21,141 bases of DNA, taken from Alcaligenaceae bacterium. Its GTDB lineage: Bacteria > Pseudomonadota > Gammaproteobacteria > Burkholderiales > Burkholderiaceae_B. Where the stretch lies: NCBI GenBank assembly GCA_947380655.1, contig CANCRX010000052.1:1-21141 (forward strand), in the 5' to 3' direction. Positions 14,861 to 21,141 of the stretch are shown in pieces. Positions within the stretch are counted from its first letter, which is position 1. Every line of letters begins with the position of its first letter. The notes under the pieces are model-generated. The model made no database searches. It was not told the DNA's origin and worked only from the letters and a program-made list of their open reading frames with translations. The position numbers were made by a program, and so were the translations under genes.

Positions 14861-15571
14861 ATGTCCCGCAGGATTGACCTTACGCCCATGAAAAATTTAC
14901 ATACTCATATCACTCTCAGTGAGGGTATCGTTTTTGATCTGGACGGCACCTTGCTGCATACGGAGCCTGATATTAGACTGGCCATAAATGGTGCACTGAA
15001 GTCTTGCGGTTTCGATCAACTCGACGATGCCATCACGTTGCCAAATTTACACGGAACCTTGCCTGAAATACTTTCGGCAGCAATGAAAGTCATTGGTGCT
15101 CCAGAATCAAGCATTTTCGACGTGATGCGTCACTACAACAAACACTACGTCAAGCAAGCGCACTCGAACTCTGTCTTATATCCTGGAGTCTACGAACTGC
15201 TGTCCTACCTTGATTCTATTGACATCGCTTTAGGTGTCTGCACAAACAAGGACGAGGTTGCTGCCCGCCAAGCGCTTGAGAAGACCAGCATCTTAAAGTT
15301 TTTCACTTGTGTTACGGGAGGCGATACTACGGCTTACGCAAAACCCCACTCAATGCCGTTATTGCACACCCTTAAGATTATGGATGTTTTACCAAAAAAA
15401 TCCTTATTAATCGGCGATACACATGTTGACGCTCTTTGCGCGCAACAATCAAAAATATCCTTCATTCACTTCCAAAATGGTTACGGCAACTCAGTCCATG
15501 AAAACTACCCCTGTATTGGATACTTTTCTGATTACATTGAATTGCTAAACGCAAAGGATATGTATGAATGA
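14861..15571 (+). CDS. HAD-superfamily phosphatase (phosphoglycolate phosphatase-like)
   Basis: A HAD hydrolase of up to 236 residues. Counting from the ATG at 14861, motif I is D26-x-D28 (VFDLDGT), motif II T128 (CTNKD), motif III K161 (AKPHS) and motif IV D186/D190 (GDTHVD). A helical cap lies between motifs I and II. The second Asp of motif I marks a phosphatase; phosphonoacetaldehyde hydrolase (PhnX) has Ala there, so it is not PhnX. An ATG at 14888 is also possible, and neither start has a well-placed ribosome-binding site. It follows the PhnZ-like gene by 35 bp in the same orientation, suggesting a role in processing phosphorylated products of phosphonate breakdown; substrate unknown. 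Confidence 0.85.
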   Translation: MSRRIDLTPMKNLHTHITLSEGIVFDLDGTLLHTEPDIRLAINGALKSCGFDQLDDAITLPNLHGTLPEILSAAMKVIGAPESSIFDVMRHYNKHYVKQAHSNSVLYPGVYELLSYLDSIDIALGVCTNKDEVAARQALEKTSILKFFTCVTGGDTTAYAKPHSMPLLHTLKIMDVLPKKSLLIGDTHVDALCAQQSKISFIHFQNGYGNSVHENYPCIGYFSDYIELLNAKDMYE

Positions 15572-15592
15572 TGGCTGACCCAGTGCCATTCT

Positions 15593-16789
15593 TCAGGAAA
15601 TAGCTGGTTGCTCTACAAGAGAACGAAAAATACCCTCTGTTTTATTGACAACAGAGATCCAGTCGTGATCAACAGCGGTTTGTCTGGCTTGCTCACGAAT
15701 TCTCTTGCACAGTGCCGGGTCATTCACCACTGCGGCCGCGGCAAGGCTGAGACCTTGCTCAAAATTTGCTTCAATCAGCATGCCGTTTTGTTCATGCTGA
15801 ATCAACTGGCCTGCCGCTGCATGATCGTAAGCAATCACGGCAAGTCCACTAGCCATTGCCTCAATCGTCACATTACCAAACGTCTCTGTCAGACTAGGAA
15901 AGATAAATAAATCACTACTCGCGTAATACTCAGCTAATTCCCGCCCTCTTTTTTGTCCAGAAAAAATAGCCTCAGGGCACATTTTTTCCAAAGCTTCTCG
16001 TAATGGTCCATCTCCAACGATTACAAGTTTGACCGGCAAGTTTTGGGCACGCAAAGACTGGTAACAACGTATCACTGTTTCCAGATTTTTCTCAACGGCC
16101 AGTCTGCCCACAGACAATAAGACCTGTGTATCTGCTGTCACGCCCCATGAGTCCCTAAGCTGCGCAGAGCGATAGGCAGGAGAAAAATGCTCTGTATCTA
16201 CACCGCGTGGGACCACCATCAGTTTTTCAAAACCAATTTTTGATAATTCTGCCATCAAGCCTTGTGTGGGAACCATGGTGCAGTGCGTAGAGTTATGAAA
16301 CTTACGCATATACGAAACAATCGCACCTTTTAGCCAGCCAAAGCCATAAAACTGACTGTAGGCGTGAAAGTTAGTACGAAAATCCGAACTGGTGGGTATG
16401 TTGAGCTTTCTGGCTGCGCGTGCTGCGGACCACCCGAGCGGTCCTTCCGTAGCGATGTGAACAAGATCGGGGCGTTGCTTGAGCCAAAGTTTGTGCAATG
16501 CCCCTTGCGCCGGCAACCCCATTCGTAATTGTTTGTACATGGGTATCGGTGCACCTCTGACAAGCACCTCCTGAAAACCGCTCTCCATCAGAGGCAATCC
16601 ATCCATCCGGTGCTTGGGTCTGACCAGCATCAGCGTATGGCCACGCGCCTTGAGCCCTTCTACAATTTTTGAAATGGTGTGTGCCACGCCATTGATGTCA
16701 GGCGGATATGTTTCGGTTACCACAGCAATTCTCAAACTCGATTGTGCGGGATAGAAACGGTCAATCTGGAGGGGATCAAAATCCGACAT
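15593..16789 (-). CDS. GT4-family glycosyltransferase, paralogue of the PlcP-linked enzyme
   Basis: A 398-residue GT-B enzyme. The N-terminal domain has IAVVTETYPPDINGVAHT and HIATEGPLGW (111-120), the latter identical to the PlcP-linked glycosyltransferase. The C-terminal domain has VGRLAVEKN (227-235), GDGPL (259-263) and an intact EX7E (E302, E310). Such proteins are often annotated as alpha-mannosyltransferases or glycolipid-forming enzymes. The start at 16789 has AAAGAG upstream on its strand. It runs convergently to the HAD gene (21 bp apart) and divergently from the Mpo1-like gene. Being a paralogue of the Agt candidate, it could act in the same glycolipid pathway, for example on a second sugar, but no Pho-box ladder of comparable quality precedes it. 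Confidence 0.85.
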   Translation of the reverse strand: MSDFDPLQIDRFYPAQSSLRIAVVTETYPPDINGVAHTISKIVEGLKARGHTLMLVRPKHRMDGLPLMESGFQEVLVRGAPIPMYKQLRMGLPAQGALHKLWLKQRPDLVHIATEGPLGWSAARAARKLNIPTSSDFRTNFHAYSQFYGFGWLKGAIVSYMRKFHNSTHCTMVPTQGLMAELSKIGFEKLMVVPRGVDTEHFSPAYRSAQLRDSWGVTADTQVLLSVGRLAVEKNLETVIRCYQSLRAQNLPVKLVIVGDGPLREALEKMCPEAIFSGQKRGRELAEYYASSDLFIFPSLTETFGNVTIEAMASGLAVIAYDHAAAGQLIQHEQNGMLIEANFEQGLSLAAAAVVNDPALCKRIREQARQTAVDHDWISVVNKTEGIFRSLVEQPAIS

Positions 16790-16950
16790 CTTGGCTCTTT
16801 ATGCTTAGATGTCTAAACTTTAATGAATCAATGTAACGTTTCAATGACAATCCGTCATTTATATTGACTGAAATATGCTTGAAAACAAACAGCAACACCA
16901 GTGTCACGAAAAATTCATTTTCACGAAGCATTGGTCTGAAATAATTTCAT

Positions 16951-16982
16951 TTGAATTTGAATAGGTACGTTCGAATTATAAA
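16951..16982 (+). promoter_or_regulatory. Possible sigma-70 promoter for the Mpo1-like gene
   Basis: The 217-bp divergent gap 16790-17006 is AT-rich. TTGAAT (16951-16956) and AATTAT (16974-16979) lie 17 bp apart, with an overlapping TATAAA at 16977-16982. The ribosome-binding site AAAGGA follows at about 16996 before the ATG at 17007. Match quality is moderate, so this is only a candidate. Confidence 0.3.
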
Positions 16983-17006
16983 AACTGAAATTACTAAAGG
17001 ACCGTC

Positions 17007-17615
17007 ATGAAAGAACTGCTTGAGACACTTAGGGTGCAGCGCTGGGACGATCATCGCTATTACCACCACAGCCGCATCAACCAGAGTTTGCATCTGGTGA
17101 GCGCCTTATCCTTTTTAGCCTCCTACGTTTTGCTTTTCATCAATCCAGTGATTGCTGCGCTCTTAGCCTGGCTGGTTTCCATGACCACGCGTCAAGCAGG
17201 TCATTTTTTCTTTGAGCCCAGAGGCTATGATCATGTCAACAAAGCGACGCATGAGCACAAAGAAATCATCAAAGTCGGCTACAACTTGCATCGTAAAATC
17301 GTCTTACTGAGTATCTGGGCCGCGATCCCTGTCATTGCATACTTTGCGCCCCAGTATTTAACCTGGGCAGTACCCGAAGCCTACGAGGATACCTTTGTAC
17401 GCATGGTAGGTATGGCCTGGTTGTTTTTGGGCGTCGCAGGTTTACTGTTTAGAGCAACCCAATTATTTTTCAAAGAAGATTTTAAAAGTGCATTGGCCTG
17501 GGTCATTAAGATCTTGACCGATCCCTTTCACGACGTACTGCTTTATTACCGTTCGCCTTTCTATCTCATGAAAGGCGAACTCATCGATCCAATGCCACAC
17601 GTGCAATCGCACTAA
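17007..17615 (+). CDS. Mpo1-like (formerly DUF962) integral membrane protein
   Basis: A 202-residue membrane protein with hydrophobic segments near 30-60, 98-118 and 128-150. Conserved polar residues suggest the Mpo1-like family: H20-H21 and H29 (YYHHSRINQSLHL), then GHFFFE with H66 and E70, and a further HKEII histidine. Yeast Mpo1 is an iron-dependent dioxygenase of fatty acid alpha-oxidation, acting on 2-hydroxy fatty acids; bacterial members are mostly uncharacterised. The start has AAAGGA at good spacing. It converges with the aminotransferase, the stops being 4 bp apart. The family assignment is by motif recall, moderately sure; the reaction here is unknown. Confidence 0.6.
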   Translation: MKELLETLRVQRWDDHRYYHHSRINQSLHLVSALSFLASYVLLFINPVIAALLAWLVSMTTRQAGHFFFEPRGYDHVNKATHEHKEIIKVGYNLHRKIVLLSIWAAIPVIAYFAPQYLTWAVPEAYEDTFVRMVGMAWLFLGVAGLLFRATQLFFKEDFKSALAWVIKILTDPFHDVLLYYRSPFYLMKGELIDPMPHVQSH

Positions 17616-17619
17616 TTGC

Positions 17620-19284
17620 CTAGCGCCAGAACTGTTGCAACATCTCCATCAGTATCTGGCGCTTGATATGCTTATTCGTCTGCCCTTCGGGTGTCCACCA
17701 CCAGCCATCAGCGGACATCCTCTGTGCGGCAAGAACAAAACGTTCTACCAGCATATCAAAGTCTGTATCGGTGAAATTCAGACTGAAAATCATTCTCCCC
17801 GTTCCGACCCAGCTCAGCGCAATCCCCTCGCGGCGCATGTAAAACTGCAGCATCCAGTTGTAGCGACTGGGGACATCAAACAACACCGTCCACACGGTCG
17901 ATATCCCCTCGACACGCACAGGCAGTCCGGCAAGCGTGAAGCGTTCGTTCAATTTCGCTTTACGGGCCAACCATGTTTCATCCAGCACACGATAAGTCTG
18001 TCTGACCGGCTCTGTTTCCAGGCGGTTAAGGAATACATTCATGGCTCCCATCACGTAGGGATGTGCGTTAAACGTTCCGCGTGCAAAACAAATATCGCCA
18101 GGGCGATCGTTTCTGAATCGCGTCATCCATTTATCTTTGCCACACACCACACCGATGGGCAGCCCGCCTGCCAGCGTTTTGCCGTAGGTCACCACATCCG
18201 CCTCGACACCAAAATATTCTTGCGCCCCTCCGCGAGCGAGACGAAAGCCCATGAATACTTCATCAAAAATCAAAACGATGCCTTTTGCAGTGCAGACATC
18301 TCTCAAGGCTTTCAACCACAAGGTATAGGATGCGCGATCGTAGAAGGCACGACGGCTACCATCCACAGTCGTATTGTCTGTCGGAGCAGCCTGATTCGGG
18401 TGCATCGCCTGCAAGGGGTTGACCAGTACGCAGGCGATGTCTTTGCGGTTACGCAGGACTCGCAAGGTATTTTCATGCATCTCGCGCAGCGTCAACGTAT
18501 CTTTAGACGGTGGCATGGGATTACCAGGTCCTGGCTGCACATCATCCCACCAGCCATGATAAGCGCCAGTAAATCGGACAATTTTGTTACGTCCCGTCTG
18601 ATAGCGCGCCACTCTGACCGCCTGCATCACAGCTTCTGTGCCAGACATATGAAAGGAGACTTGATCCTTGTTCGAAATCGCGCAGAGCTTTTGAATATTT
18701 TCCAGCACACAAGGGTGATAAGCACCCAGAACCGGGCCGAGTGCGCGCACCATCTGGCTACCCTCTTCGATGCAGGATTTATAAAAATCCTGACCAAACA
18801 CATTGACGCCATACGAGCCCGTCACATCGATCAGGCGCACACCGTCCATATCTGTGATCCAGACGCCGTCGCTACTTTGCATAAAACTGCCAATCTGAAT
18901 GTGTTGTTGCAATACATCACGAAACTGGAAGGGCACCCGGTACTGGCTAATGAATTGCAGATCTGCAATCATTTTTTTACTTTCAGCAGTCTGTCGCAAG
19001 GTCAAAGGACTGCGCCCAGTCAGTTCCTTCCCGAGTGCGGTCAAACCCGCTTGTCTTTTTTGCGAAATTTCAGACGGTGCACCATCGATAGCAAACCAGC
19101 GCTGTTCAGGATAAGAATAGCCAGGAATGCGACGGGCAATACGTTTCGCCCACCTCAGGTGGCCTCCAAGCGAAGGGTTTTTTGCAAGGGAAAGCTGCAG
19201 CCTTTGCCAGGCCTTTCCGATCAACCGAATCAGTATGGCAAGCACCACCAGACCGACGAGGATATTTACAAATGAAACGGTCAT
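17620..19284 (-). CDS. Membrane-anchored class III PLP-dependent aminotransferase (glutamate-1-semialdehyde aminomutase-like)
   Basis: A 554-residue protein, longer than ordinary class III aminotransferases (about 430). The surplus is an N-terminal region with one membrane helix (about residues 4-22), followed by a basic stretch and a linker to about residue 110. The catalytic domain shows SGTEA (214-218), YHG (242-244), FDEVFMGFR with D341, the PLP lysine K369 in TYGKTLAGGLPIG, and GTF (403-405). It is not HemL, which lacks the membrane anchor. Neighbours (phosphatidylserine decarboxylase 67 bp away divergently, an Mpo1-like protein, a lysophospholipid transporter) suggest a lipid-linked or long-chain substrate, but this is inference. 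Confidence 0.85.
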   Translation of the reverse strand: MTVSFVNILVGLVVLAILIRLIGKAWQRLQLSLAKNPSLGGHLRWAKRIARRIPGYSYPEQRWFAIDGAPSEISQKRQAGLTALGKELTGRSPLTLRQTAESKKMIADLQFISQYRVPFQFRDVLQQHIQIGSFMQSSDGVWITDMDGVRLIDVTGSYGVNVFGQDFYKSCIEEGSQMVRALGPVLGAYHPCVLENIQKLCAISNKDQVSFHMSGTEAVMQAVRVARYQTGRNKIVRFTGAYHGWWDDVQPGPGNPMPPSKDTLTLREMHENTLRVLRNRKDIACVLVNPLQAMHPNQAAPTDNTTVDGSRRAFYDRASYTLWLKALRDVCTAKGIVLIFDEVFMGFRLARGGAQEYFGVEADVVTYGKTLAGGLPIGVVCGKDKWMTRFRNDRPGDICFARGTFNAHPYVMGAMNVFLNRLETEPVRQTYRVLDETWLARKAKLNERFTLAGLPVRVEGISTVWTVLFDVPSRYNWMLQFYMRREGIALSWVGTGRMIFSLNFTDTDFDMLVERFVLAAQRMSADGWWWTPEGQTNKHIKRQILMEMLQQFWR

Positions 19285-19351
19285 ATTTCTACGCCTTGTT
19301 GAGTAATTTACTTTTCAAACCTCCTTTTTATGACTCTTGGATGACGGATTG

Positions 19352-20305
19352 ATGAACATCAGAGCAACTATTCAAAAAATATTTTCCCAAGAGGATTTAA
19401 ATTTCCTCCTGACCAACCGTATTCCAAGGCAAACGGCCACGCATTTCATGGGCTGGTTTAGCCAGATCAAGGTAGGGTGGATTCGCGACCTGTCGATCTC
19501 TGTCTGGAAACTATTTACGGATCTGGATTTAAGCGAAGCTAAAAAAAGCAAATTTGATAGCCTGCACGACTGCTTTATCCGGGAATTACGGCCAGGAACC
19601 AGGCCGATCAATATGCAAAGCAATATCTTTGCCAGTCCGTGTGATGCCATTGTTGGCGCGTGCGGTCATGTTGTGAATGGCCAGGTTTTTCAAGCTAAAG
19701 GATTTCCTTACACCCTGCATGATTTACTTGGACATGAAACTGACACACGCCAGTGGCAAGATGGTGAATATGTCACTCTTCGTCTGACCTCCTCCATGTA
19801 TCACCGCTTTCACGCTCCGTATGATGGCTCCATGCATCGCGTGAATTACATTTCTGGCGATACCTGGAACGTCAATCCAATCGCACTGAAACGCGTAGAA
19901 AAATTATTTTGCAAAAACGAGCGCGCGTTACTTTCCCTAGAAATCGGTCAAGCGCGTTATCCGGTTGCCTTAGTTCCTGTTGCAGCCATTCTGGTAGCAA
20001 GCATTCGCCTGCATGGGATTGACACGCAGTTTCATTCTGGCTGGAGTGGAGAGAAAAATTTTGACTGTAATGTCCGGTTTAATAAGGGTGATGAACTTGG
20101 ATGGTTTCAGCACGGCTCAACCATTCTTGTGTTCGCACCCAAAGGCTTTAGGCTGGCTGACAATATTTCACCTGGGCAACACATCAAAATGGGCGAAGCA
20201 TTAATGCTATTACCTGCCCATAAGCATGCACCTACAACACCTCAAGCGCTCTCTGCCTCTCAAGCTGAATCTCCCCTCAATTCAAATGGAACTTTATTCT
20301 CTTGA
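19352..20305 (+). CDS. psd: Phosphatidylserine decarboxylase
   Basis: Makes phosphatidylethanolamine from phosphatidylserine at the inner membrane, using a pyruvoyl group formed by self-cleavage. Counted from the ATG at 19352 (317 residues), D98 (SPCDAIVG) and H154 (YHRFHAP) match the protease triad, and G255-S256-T257 is the cleavage site, which reads HGST rather than the common LGST. The first base pair of the triad and the serine are intact, so it should be active. An in-frame TTG at 19337 is less likely than the ATG, which has ACGGA just upstream. The C-terminal 30 residues are a polar tail. It overlaps the transporter start by 4 bp. Confidence 0.9.
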   Translation: MNIRATIQKIFSQEDLNFLLTNRIPRQTATHFMGWFSQIKVGWIRDLSISVWKLFTDLDLSEAKKSKFDSLHDCFIRELRPGTRPINMQSNIFASPCDAIVGACGHVVNGQVFQAKGFPYTLHDLLGHETDTRQWQDGEYVTLRLTSSMYHRFHAPYDGSMHRVNYISGDTWNVNPIALKRVEKLFCKNERALLSLEIGQARYPVALVPVAAILVASIRLHGIDTQFHSGWSGEKNFDCNVRFNKGDELGWFQHGSTILVFAPKGFRLADNISPGQHIKMGEALMLLPAHKHAPTTPQALSASQAESPLNSNGTLFS

Positions 20306-21141
20306 ACCGCGGCTTCTATCTTGTTATTGCAGCGCAAACGCTCTCGTCGCTGGCGGACAATGCGCTGTTTATTGCGGCCATAGCACTGATCCAGCAATTA
20401 GATGGCCCCGTTTGGGTACCGCCCTTAATTAAGTGGGGGGTCGCCGCAAGTTTCGTTTTATTAGCGCCTTTTGTTGGTGCCTTTGCTGACTCTTACCCTA
20501 AAGGTAAAGTGATGTTTATCACCAATGCCCTCAAGGTTGTGGGCTGTCTGCTGATGTTCCTCTATGGAGTGTTTGGCTTGACGAGTACAGGTCAAATTAT
20601 CTTGATTTGTTTTGCTTATGCCATCGTTGGCATGGGAGCCGCAGCCTACTCTCCCGCGAAATACGGCATTGTTACCGAGATGCTGCCGCCAAGTTTGCTC
20701 GTTGTAGGCAATAGCTGGATGGAGGGAATGACCGTGATCTCCATCATCATTGGCGCGGTGCTGGGAGGCTTACTCATCTCTCCCTTAGTCTCTGATTTGT
20801 TATTGCATCAACCAGCGTTGAGCCTTTGGTTAAAAACGCCTGCTGAGGCAGCCATTTTTATGATCGGCTTCCTGTATGCGGGCGCATCGATTATGAATTT
20901 ATTCATTCCCCAGACACATATCTGTTATCCGGTTCAGTCTAAAAACCCGATGGTACTGATTAAGTGCTTTAAAAATTATGTGTCTGTACTCTGGCGTGAC
21001 GCACTCGGGCAGATTTCATTATCAGTGACGACATTATTTTGGGGTGCCGGTGCGACACTGCAGTTAATTGTCATCGAATGGGGCCGTCAAAACCTCGGCT
21101 ACCGACTGGATCAAGCCTCCATGCTGATGGGCATTGCCGCG
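20302..21141 (+). CDS. lplT: LplT-type lysophospholipid transporter (MFS), 5' part only
   Basis: The frame is open from TTG 20302 to the window end, giving 280 residues (family about 400). The start MNRGFYLVIAAQTLSSLADNALFIAA (split by no gap) is typical of LplT, and several membrane segments follow, with GAFADSYPKGKVM between helices 2 and 3 and AAYSPAKYGIV near residue 115. LplT flips lysophosphatidylethanolamine into the inner leaflet for re-acylation. TTG is the only suitable start; GGA at 20288-20290 is a weak ribosome-binding site, and the TTGA overlap with the psd stop indicates translational coupling. Pairing with psd fits phosphatidylethanolamine supply and repair. Confidence 0.88.
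   Translation, partial: MNRGFYLVIAAQTLSSLADNALFIAAIALIQQLDGPVWVPPLIKWGVAASFVLLAPFVGAFADSYPKGKVMFITNALKVVGCLLMFLYGVFGLTSTGQIILICFAYAIVGMGAAAYSPAKYGIVTEMLPPSLLVVGNSWMEGMTVISIIIGAVLGGLLISPLVSDLLLHQPALSLWLKTPAEAAIFMIGFLYAGASIMNLFIPQTHICYPVQSKNPMVLIKCFKNYVSVLWRDALGQISLSVTTLFWGAGATLQLIVIEWGRQNLGYRLDQASMLMGIAA

Noticed and set aside
14861..15571. HAD protein as phosphonoacetaldehyde hydrolase (phnX)
   Set aside because: Motif I is DLDGT with Asp as the second acidic residue, the phosphatase form; PhnX has Ala at that position and a cap lysine not seen here.
16833..16850. Possible Pho box for the second glycosyltransferase (minus strand TTGTCAT)
   Set aside because: One good half-site with one 4-of-7 neighbour and no further phased repeats, clearly poorer than the three ladders reported.
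16890..16918. Possible Pho half-sites ahead of the Mpo1-like gene (CAGCAAC, GTGTCAC, AATTCAT)
   Set aside because: Only the middle 7-mer is good (6 of 7); its 11-bp neighbours score 4 of 7 and no -10 element follows at the right distance.
17635..19275. 546-residue open frame on the plus strand, antisense to the aminotransferase
   Set aside because: The minus-strand protein has a full set of class III aminotransferase motifs. The plus-strand translation is rich in His, Arg and Gln with no recognisable domain, and no promoter or ribosome-binding site serves it. It is a codon-bias shadow.

Overview
The window comes from a Gram-negative proteobacterium of moderate G+C. It is most likely a betaproteobacterium of the Burkholderiales, judging from gene content and protein style; no rRNA or tRNA is present to settle this. 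Genes are densely packed, and no mobile element, CRISPR array or RNA gene was seen.

Layout. (1) 1-2858, rightward: the 3' end of an acyl-CoA ligase-type AMP-forming enzyme, an exported metallo-beta-lactamase-fold hydrolase followed by a clear terminator, a FabG-like short-chain dehydrogenase, and an unrecognised 88-residue protein. (2) 2786-5475, leftward: a 2H-phosphoesterase of the DUF1045 phosphonate-operon family, then a metallophosphoesterase and a GT4 glycosyltransferase that together look like the PlcP-Agt pair used to replace phospholipids by glycolipids under phosphate starvation. (3) 5579-11483, rightward: a complete C-P lyase core, phnGHIJKLM, with overlapping genes. (4) 11597-15571, rightward: the phosphonate ABC transporter phnC-phnD-phnE, a PhnZ-like HD-domain oxygenase and a HAD phosphatase. 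(5) 15593-16789, leftward: a second GT4 glycosyltransferase related to the first. (6) 17007-21141: an Mpo1-like membrane protein, a membrane-anchored class III aminotransferase (leftward), phosphatidylserine decarboxylase, and the start of an LplT-type lysophospholipid transporter, which runs off the end.

The main observation is regulatory. Ladders of 7-bp Pho-box half-sites, repeated exactly every 11 bp, precede phnG (five half-sites), phnC (four) and the plcP-agt pair (four, on the minus strand, weaker). Two ways of economising on phosphate therefore appear to sit back to back under PhoB: extracting phosphorus from phosphonates, and freeing it from membrane phospholipids. phnN, phnP, phnF and phnO are absent from the window. 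The 2H phosphoesterase and the HAD phosphatase are candidates for the missing downstream steps that handle the ribosyl cyclic phosphate.

The assignments of phnG-M and phnCDE are firm. PlcP/Agt is a strong family-level call. The PhnP-replacement role, the glycolipid products, the Mpo1 assignment and the aminotransferase substrate are inference.
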